Assembly: GCA_011391835.1 (NCBI GenBank)
Contig: JAABPS010000152.1
Coordinates: forward strand, 1 to 6,745
DNA from: Desulfobacteraceae bacterium
GTDB lineage: Bacteria > Desulfobacterota > Desulfobacteria > Desulfobacterales > JAABPS01
Reading direction: 5' to 3'
Length of the DNA stretch: 6,745 bases
Shown here: in pieces, positions 1-4,052 of the stretch
How the letters are laid out: the number at the start of each line of letters is the position of its first letter
Position numbering within the stretch: position 1 is the stretch's first letter
The notes under the pieces: generated by a model
Databases searched by the model: none
Told to the model about the DNA's origin: nothing
Seen by the model: only the letters and a program-made list of their open reading frames with translations
Position numbers and translations under genes: made by a program

Positions 1-21
1 TTCAGCTAATGAAAAATCCAT
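1..21 (-). CDS. Partial CDS, probable acyl-CoA dehydrogenase N-terminus
   Basis: Only the first seven codons are inside the window, reading M-D-F-S-L-A-E on the minus strand; the rest lies beyond the left edge. A strong ribosome binding site (AAGGAG, 28-33) sits 6 nt upstream of the ATG, so the start is credible. An MDFSL-(S/T/A)-E opening is common in acyl-CoA dehydrogenases, flavoenzymes that carry out the first oxidation of fatty acyl-CoA. The gene begins 51 nt after the stop of the thiolase on the same strand, and a beta-oxidation operon would pair these two activities. The identity is inferred from seven residues plus context; the existence of a gene here is more secure than its name. 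Confidence 0.5.
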
Positions 22-72
22 ACTGTTCTCCTTAATCATGTTATGTTTACTACACCGTGAATGAACGGCAAC

Positions 73-1374
73 TTAATCCATTGTCTGCACAATCGTACTG
101 ATGCCCTGGCCGGAACCAATGCACTGTGTTGCCAGGCCGTATTTTTTACCTGACCTTCGAATTTCTTTTGCAACCGTCAGTACCAGCCGTGCGCCAGTTG
201 CTCCCAGAGGATGACCGATACCCAGTGCCCCTCCATTCACATTAACAATATCTTCTGAGATACCCATTTCTTTAATCGAAGGGATTACCTGAGCGGCAAA
301 GGCTTCATTAAACTCCACGCGATCGATCTGGTCCATGGTAATGCCCGCATGTTTTACAGCCCTGTGTGTTGCCGGGATAGGGCCCATGCCCATAATCTGT
401 CCTTTGACGCCGCCAACACCCATGCCCACAATTCGTGCCAGAGGTTCCAGCCCAAGTTTAATGGCCTTTTCCTCGCTCATGAGCAAAATGGCAGAGGCGC
501 CGCTGTTTGTGGGGCATGAGTTTCCGGCTGTAATAATGACTTCATTTCCAACGTAGCTGACAAGCCCCTTGATGGGGCCCATCTTAGAAAGTGTTTCCAT
601 ATTGCAGTCCGGCCGCAGGCATTCATCCCGGTCAAATATTACCATTTTGCCTTTTTCTTCAGGCACCCACTGTTTGTTTTCATTAAACACCGGTTTTTCC
701 ACTTCCATGGGAATGACTTCATCCTTGTAAATTCCGGCTTCGTAAGCGGCAAAAAGTTTTTTATGGCTTCGAACGGAATATTCATCCAGCTCTTTGCGGG
801 TGAGTCCGTACATGTCCACCACATTTTGTGCTGTTTGCGGCATAGGCTGCAAGGGGGGTGAATCTAAAATTTTATCCGGAATGGGAACAGAAAAATATTC
901 CGAATGATTTTCAGCCATATTCCGCTGAAGCTTGGTTTGTTCAAACACGCGCGGATTGATGCCCGTTACGCGGGTTTCATCACCAGAAGGTGTCCGCATC
1001 AGCGACCGTCCCAACCGTTCGACACCTACGGCAATACCGCAATCCAGCATTCCCACCATAATGCCTGTGGCAATTCGCTGCATGGTCTCCATAGAGGAAC
1101 CGCACTGCCTGTTTGAATGAAAATTTGAAGTTTCGGCTGGAAGACCTGCCAGCCGGGAAATGGCGCCCAGAAGCGTTAAGTCCCTGTCAGCCATGTTATT
1201 TCCAACCCCCACATCTTCAATCATGGTCGGTTTTACCTTTGGATTTCTGTCCATTAAGGCTCTGATCACTTTGGCCGCCACTTCATCAAGCCGGGTGGCT
1301 TCAAACATTCCACGTCCACCCCATGAAAAAGGTGAACGGACACCATCAACGATAACAGCATTTCGTAATTTCAT
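73..1374 (-). CDS. Thiolase (acetyl-CoA C-acyltransferase), FadA-like
   Basis: Thiolases cleave 3-ketoacyl-CoA with CoA to acetyl-CoA and a shortened acyl-CoA, the last step of beta-oxidation, or run the reverse condensation. All catalytic elements are visible in the 433 residues: the nucleophilic Cys91 in NRQCGSSM, the NEAFAAQ motif (356-362), His388 in the GHPLGATGAR signature (387-396), and the acid/base Cys418 in GLATQCIGSGQG (413-424). The CGSSM and ATxCIGxGQGI forms are those of FadA rather than FadI, which has CATSF at the first cysteine. It is roughly 45 residues longer than E. coli FadA as I remember it; part of the extra length is a charged stretch around 230-250. The ATG at 1374 has AAGGAG (1381-1386) 6 nt upstream. 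A probable acyl-CoA dehydrogenase gene follows 51 nt downstream, arguing for a degradative role in the cytoplasm. Substrate chain length cannot be read from the sequence. Confidence 0.95.
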   Translation of the reverse strand: MKLRNAVIVDGVRSPFSWGGRGMFEATRLDEVAAKVIRALMDRNPKVKPTMIEDVGVGNNMADRDLTLLGAISRLAGLPAETSNFHSNRQCGSSMETMQRIATGIMVGMLDCGIAVGVERLGRSLMRTPSGDETRVTGINPRVFEQTKLQRNMAENHSEYFSVPIPDKILDSPPLQPMPQTAQNVVDMYGLTRKELDEYSVRSHKKLFAAYEAGIYKDEVIPMEVEKPVFNENKQWVPEEKGKMVIFDRDECLRPDCNMETLSKMGPIKGLVSYVGNEVIITAGNSCPTNSGASAILLMSEEKAIKLGLEPLARIVGMGVGGVKGQIMGMGPIPATHRAVKHAGITMDQIDRVEFNEAFAAQVIPSIKEMGISEDIVNVNGGALGIGHPLGATGARLVLTVAKEIRRSGKKYGLATQCIGSGQGISTIVQTMD

Positions 1375-1390
1375 ACCCTTCTCCTTTTAT

Positions 1391-1448
1391 ATTGAAAAAT
1401 CGCTTTTCAATTATACGTTTAATCAGGTTTTGTGTACTCATACGTTTA
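1391..1448 (-). promoter_or_regulatory. Putative promoter and operator of the thiolase operon
   Basis: On the minus strand a perfect TATAAT lies at 1415-1410, which would start transcription near 1403 and leave a short leader before the AAGGAG at 1386-1381. No good -35 hexamer lies 16-18 nt upstream. A perfect inverted repeat (arms ATTGAAAA at 1391-1398 and TTTTCAAT at 1404-1411, spacer ATCGC) covers the expected start site and touches the -10. In addition the 9-mer TAAACGTAT occurs twice on the minus strand (1421-1413 and 1448-1440), 27 bp apart, the distal copy lying near -41. A weak -35 with an activator-like repeat, and a palindrome over the start site, would fit a regulated promoter. The regulator is unknown. 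Confidence 0.45.
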
Positions 1449-1583
1449 CCTAAATTTATAAAAAATCAACGAACTTGACAAATAATACAGGAAGTTTTTA
1501 AAAATCAAGGTAAATGTCGACATTACAGAAGCCGAATGGTTTAACTGAACTCATTTTAAAGGTGTTATACAGATTTAAAACAA

Positions 1584-1754
1584 ATGATAACAGTGGGTTG
1601 GTATAAGTCACGCGTAATTTCGTATACCTGTTTTAAAAATAGAGAACGAATTCCCCGGCAACTCAACGTGATATATTTTGTAGATAACCCATTGAAGGGT
1701 ATGCTATATAAATCTAATCGAGATGAATTCATTCAAGGCATTATTAAAAGATAG
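1584..1754 (+). pseudogene. Possible truncated PilZ-like reading frame
   Basis: A 56-codon frame runs from ATG 1584 to TAG 1752-1754, and the frame is open back to 1560. It contains KNRERIPRQLNVIYFVDNP, which resembles the opening of a PilZ domain, where an R-x-x-x-R segment followed by a beta strand helps bind cyclic di-GMP; here Lys would replace the first Arg. The later (D/N)-x-S-x-x-G motif and the rest of the roughly 100-residue domain are missing. There is no Shine-Dalgarno sequence before the ATG. The stop codon overlaps the ribosome binding site of the Smr gene. A decayed gene fragment is the most likely reading, but a chance open frame is possible because the similarity is short and judged by eye. 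Confidence 0.25.
1678..1705 (+). promoter_or_regulatory. Weak candidate promoter for the Smr/MetE-like pair
   Basis: TTGTAG (1678-1683), a 16-nt spacer and TATGCT (1700-1705) give a modest sigma70-type match about 65 nt before the Smr start. A second candidate further upstream has a perfect TTGACA (1475-1480) but only TTAAAA at the -10 position. Either could serve; neither is convincing alone. Confidence 0.25.
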
Positions 1755-1761
1755 AGGAGAT
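1754..1761 (+). promoter_or_regulatory. Ribosome binding site that decides the Smr start
   Basis: GAGGAGAT is strongly complementary to the 3' end of 16S rRNA. It abuts and overlaps the ATG at 1760, so initiation there would have no spacing. The in-frame ATG at 1772 lies 10-12 nt downstream and is the workable start. The site also overlaps the TAG (1752-1754) of the preceding PilZ-like frame. Confidence 0.6.
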
Positions 1762-1771
1762 GCTTCAGCGG

Positions 1772-2038
1772 ATGGAACCCCTGGAACTTCCCATTGAAGA
1801 TGTGCTCGACCTGCACACATTCAAACCCAAAGATATCCCGGATCTGCTGCCCGAATACTTTGCTGCCTGCAAAAACAAAGGAATATTTTCCGTGCGAATT
1901 ATTCACGGCAAAGGAAAAGGCATGCTAAAAAGACGTGTTCATGAAATATTAGAAAAAAATCCCTTGGTGAAGTCCTTCAACACCGCACCAGCAGAAGCAG
2001 GAAGCTGGGGAGCAACAATTGTTGAATTGAAAAGGTAA
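1772..2038 (+). CDS. Small stand-alone Smr-domain protein
   Basis: Smr domains are the C-terminal domain of MutS2 and also occur alone; members act as endonucleases on DNA or RNA. This 88-residue protein is nothing but the domain. The LDLH motif lies at 12-15 (His15), followed by Thr rather than the usual Gly. The IIHGKGKG loop is at 43-50, and the closing GSWGATIVEL strand at 77-86 has GSWG where GGxG is typical. The start at 1772 is chosen over 1760 because the GAGGAG directly abuts the earlier ATG. The gene ends 6 nt before the MetE/UroD-like gene, so the two are almost certainly cotranscribed. The key His and HGKG are present, so catalysis is possible, but the target is unknown. Confidence 0.85.
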   Translation: MEPLELPIEDVLDLHTFKPKDIPDLLPEYFAACKNKGIFSVRIIHGKGKGMLKRRVHEILEKNPLVKSFNTAPAEAGSWGATIVELKR

Positions 2039-2044
2039 AAACAC

Positions 2045-3067
2045 ATGCCGATTCCTGGAAATCTTCAAACAACAGCTATGGCGGTGATGCCGCATACAGA
2101 CCCTGAGCGGGCGCTTGAAATGGCATTATCCTTAGACATCCCGTTCTGGCCCCAGCTTCCCAACTTCAGCTACTATGAAGATATGTATGTTCAGGCAGCC
2201 GAGCATTTCCCAGGCATCCTGCTCGATATAGAACAGCGGACACTGAAATTTTCCATGGACAAATTTATTGATGAGCTCGAAAACACACTGGGACATTTTG
2301 GTGATCCATCCTATTTTGATATCAGCAAAAACTATTCCACCGTTTATCACCGGTTTCTGTCCATGGATCTATCACACTATCCTGCTATCCGGGGGCAATT
2401 AGAAGGCCCAGTCAGTTTCGGCTTCAATGTGCTGGACCAAAACAAGCGCCCGATCCTTTTTGACGATACGATTCGCCCTTTCATGCTCGAATTTATGGCC
2501 AAACGGATCAACGCGCAGATGGCCAGACTAAAAGAGCTCAATAAAAATGCGTTTATGTTTGTGGATGAACCGGGCTTGCAGTATATTTTTTCTTCCATGT
2601 CAGGCTACAATGATATGAAAGCAAAGACCGATCTGGACATGTTCTTCTCCATGATTGACCGTCCGCGAGGCATCCATCTGTGCGGCAACCCGGACTGGGA
2701 TTTTCTGCTGGGAATGGATATGGACATTCTTTCTCTGGATATCTATACTAATGCGGAAATTTTCTCATCCTACGCACCATCCATTAAACGATTTCTGAAA
2801 AAAGACGGAGTCATCTCCTGGGGAATTGTTCCTACGGGTTTTGAATTCTTCGAAAAAGAGACCTTAGATGCTCTGGTTGCACGGCTGGAAACAGTGTGGC
2901 AATTTCTGGGGGAAAAGGGGATTGATATCCCCTATATGCTTCAAAAGAGCCTGTTGTCGCCTGCCACCTGCTGCCTGGTAAATCCAGACAAAGAAAAAAC
3001 AGTTGAAAAGGCATTTGCAGCGGTAAAACAGCTTTCCAAACTGCTGCGTGAAAAATATCATATGTGA
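2045..3067 (+). CDS. MetE/UroD-superfamily protein (methionine synthase-like, single domain)
   Basis: The 340 residues form one TIM-barrel-sized unit resembling the C-terminal catalytic half of cobalamin-independent methionine synthase, and also the uroporphyrinogen decarboxylase/corrinoid methyltransferase fold. Recognisable segments are QTTAMAVMPHTD (8-19) at the barrel start, LEGPVSFG (119-126), FVDEPGL (172-178, matching the DEPAL motif of MetE) and HLCGNPDW (211-218). Aligned by memory to E. coli MetE, His211 and Cys213 match the first two zinc ligands, Asp232 in MDMDILSLD falls where MetE has its ligand Glu, and Cys309 in SPATCCL matches the last Cys. The N-terminal MetE half is absent, as in short core-MetE proteins. 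The likely role is zinc-dependent methyl transfer to a thiol, but donor and acceptor are unknown. AAAGG (2031-2035) lies 9 nt before the ATG, inside the end of the Smr gene. I see no clear terminator downstream. Confidence 0.8.
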   Translation: MPIPGNLQTTAMAVMPHTDPERALEMALSLDIPFWPQLPNFSYYEDMYVQAAEHFPGILLDIEQRTLKFSMDKFIDELENTLGHFGDPSYFDISKNYSTVYHRFLSMDLSHYPAIRGQLEGPVSFGFNVLDQNKRPILFDDTIRPFMLEFMAKRINAQMARLKELNKNAFMFVDEPGLQYIFSSMSGYNDMKAKTDLDMFFSMIDRPRGIHLCGNPDWDFLLGMDMDILSLDIYTNAEIFSSYAPSIKRFLKKDGVISWGIVPTGFEFFEKETLDALVARLETVWQFLGEKGIDIPYMLQKSLLSPATCCLVNPDKEKTVEKAFAAVKQLSKLLREKYHM

Positions 3068-3160
3068 CATATCCATAAAATGAGGCATATGGCTTCCGCT
3101 TTACAACAGGCATGAAAAGTAGTAATGTAATCACAAGGTTTCATCCGCGTGAATAACGAA

Positions 3161-3192
3161 TTTAAAAAATAGTCATATGCGAAATTTTTAAA
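3161..3192 (+). promoter_or_regulatory. Concentric 32-bp palindrome upstream of the Cache gene
   Basis: Outer arms TTTAAAAA (3161-3168) and TTTTTAAA (3185-3192) are perfect complements and share one centre (3176.5) with the inner palindrome CATATG (3174-3179). It ends 7 nt before the ribosome binding site of the Cache protein gene. The site lies in the promoter or leader region and may be an operator; the A+T-rich arms make chance symmetry possible. Confidence 0.35.
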
Positions 3193-3210
3193 ATGACAGA
3201 GGAGGCTTTC

Positions 3211-3684
3211 ATGAAACGCAAACAAATTCTTTTTGCCGTGGCCTTTATGGTTATGGTGCTGGCGCTTGGGTCTGCGTATGCCGCAGAAACGGTTAAGCAA
3301 AAAGACGCGAACAGGGAAAAGGCAAAAGCGATGGTAAAAGAGGCCGTGGCTTTTGTAAAGGCGAATGGCAAGGAAAAAGCCATCGCGGAATTGAACAAGC
3401 CCGAAGGACAGTTTGTAAAAGGCGAGTTCTATGTATTTGCCTATGACCTGACCGGGACCGTAATTGCGCATCCCAAACGGCCTGAGCTCATTGGAAAAAA
3501 CATGATAAATGAACCGGACAGCCAGGGAAAACTTTTCAGAAAAGAAATTGTCACAAAGGCTCAATCAAAGGGTAAAGGCTGGGTGAAATACATGTATGTA
3601 AATCCGACAAGCAAAAAGGAAGAACTCAAGTCCACGTATTTTCGGAAAGAAAATGATATGATTATCTGCTGCGGAGCATATTAA
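3211..3684 (+). CDS. Secreted single Cache domain protein
   Basis: Cache domains are extracytoplasmic small-molecule sensors normally attached to chemoreceptors or histidine kinases; this 157-residue protein carries only the domain. Residues 1-24 form a signal peptide (MKRK, hydrophobic 6-20, cleavage after AYA at 22-24). A charged helix (about 27-63) leads into the sensor core: FVKGEFYVFAYDLTG (68-82), the AHP turn (86-88), LIGKN (93-97), GWVKYMYVNP (123-132) with the following KKEELKSTYF (135-144), and the closing IICCGAY (151-157). These match the family pattern for Cache_2-type proteins. There is no transmembrane anchor or signalling output, so it probably works free in the periplasm with a partner. 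AGGAGG (3200-3205) sits 5 nt before the ATG at 3211; an upstream in-frame ATG (3193) precedes the ribosome binding site and is not used. The mature end has a Cys-Cys pair (153-154). Confidence 0.85.
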   Translation: MKRKQILFAVAFMVMVLALGSAYAAETVKQKDANREKAKAMVKEAVAFVKANGKEKAIAELNKPEGQFVKGEFYVFAYDLTGTVIAHPKRPELIGKNMINEPDSQGKLFRKEIVTKAQSKGKGWVKYMYVNPTSKKEELKSTYFRKENDMIICCGAY

Positions 3685-3692
3685 TAAAAAAG

Positions 3693-3876
3693 GCACCTGG
3701 ATGAAAAAGCCAGATTCCAGCGAGTGTCATGTCATGGAGGAGTGACACGACATTATCCTGGAATTCGGAAAGCCGCGGATTTCAGAATCGACCTTCGAAA
3801 GGAAGAAAAGAGCGTCAACCCAAGGTCTTCACGAAACAGCCGGACTGCCAAAATTTAAGGTAGTCTGGCTGTTTTT
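3693..3876 (+). ncRNA. Candidate structured RNA or long 3' UTR, GGA-rich
   Basis: The 150 nt after the Cache stop fold well by eye. A 10-bp stem with one mismatch (3725-3734 with 3743-3752) closes on an 8-nt loop TGGAGGAG (3735-3742), and a further 7-bp helix (ATTCCAG 3714-3720 with CTGGAAT 3758-3764) stacks beneath it. Next comes a 6-bp pairing GACCTT/AAGGTC (3790-3795, 3822-3827), then the intrinsic terminator. GGA occurs at 3699, 3736, 3739, 3760, 3767, 3777 and 3801, which recalls CsrB/RsmZ-type decoy RNAs, where GGA in loops binds CsrA. It matches no riboswitch consensus I know, including GEMM. It may be a separate small RNA, the 3' end of the Cache mRNA, or a palindromic repeat element. 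Confidence 0.35.
3837..3876 (+). terminator. Rho-independent terminator
   Basis: A 13-bp stem (3837-3849 with 3859-3871, two G-U pairs, otherwise complete) has a 9-nt A/T loop and is followed directly by TTTTT (3872-3876). Three A residues before the stem can pair with the first Ts. It ends transcription of the Cache gene and the structured segment that follows it, about 175 nt before the next gene. Confidence 0.9.
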
Positions 3877-3887
3877 ATTATGTTAAT

Positions 3888-4019
3888 ATGAATTCAACTG
3901 AAAAATTTCGTAAGAGGAATACATTCATGGGATCTTCCGCCAATTTGATGTATGGAGATACCTCCATTGCCATTGACAGGAACGGGACTTTGTGCGTGAC
4001 GGGATATAGTAATATATGA
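3888..4019 (+). pseudogene. Remnant resembling one SBBP beta-propeller repeat
   Basis: A 43-codon frame starts at ATG 3888, with a second ATG at 3927 that has GAGG (3914-3917) 9 nt upstream. It ends at TGA 4017-4019. Its last part reads TSIAIDRNGTLCVTGYSN, which follows the SBBP repeat pattern (A-V-D-x-x-G-N-x-Y-V-T-G-Y-S) of large secreted beta-propeller proteins. A single repeat cannot fold as a propeller, and the frame closes right after the repeat, so this is probably the debris of a larger gene or an imported fragment. It overlaps the likely promoter of the lipoprotein gene. The match is by eye and short. Confidence 0.4.
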
Positions 4020-4025
4020 CATAAT
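3996..4025 (+). promoter_or_regulatory. Candidate promoter of the lipoprotein gene
   Basis: GTGACG (3996-4001), an 18-nt spacer and CATAAT (4020-4025) would start transcription near 4032, giving a leader of about 20 nt that carries the GGAG (4044-4047) used by the lipoprotein gene. The position after a strong terminator requires a promoter here, but the -35 is only a partial match. TATAGT (4005-4010) is an alternative -10. Confidence 0.35.
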
Positions 4026-4052
4026 AACTATAAACAACGTATCGGAGTTGCC

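Noticed and set aside
335..1453. Plus-strand open frames opposite the thiolase
   Set aside because: They are antisense to a gene with complete catalytic motifs and have no family resemblance of their own.
1600..1628. Inverted repeat GGTATA ... TATACC as an operator
   Set aside because: Arms are only 6 bp with a 17-nt spacer and lie within the PilZ-like frame, far from any good promoter.
1760..1771. Earlier ATG for the Smr gene at 1760
   Set aside because: The GAGGAG lies directly against this codon with no spacing; the ATG at 1772 is in frame and better placed.
3068..3160. Terminator or small gene between the MetE-like and Cache genes
   Set aside because: I see no stem followed by a T-run and no frame longer than about a dozen codons with a ribosome binding site, only recurring CATATG hexamers.
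3193..3210. Earlier ATG for the Cache gene at 3193
   Set aside because: It lies before the AGGAGG at 3200-3205 and would put acidic residues ahead of a standard signal peptide.
2132..3564. Minus-strand open frames opposite the MetE-like and Cache genes
   Set aside because: They mirror well-supported coding sequences on the plus strand and cross gene boundaries without ribosome binding sites that make sense.
3693..3836. Cyclic di-GMP (GEMM) or other known riboswitch
   Set aside because: A CGAAAG-like segment is present at 3796-3801, but the other conserved GEMM parts are absent, and the downstream gene is separated by a full terminator plus a further promoter region.
3688..3856. Open frame without ATG after the Cache gene
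   Set aside because: It runs through both the hairpin and the terminator stem, has only GTG/CTG starts without placed ribosome binding sites, and encodes a low-similarity basic peptide.
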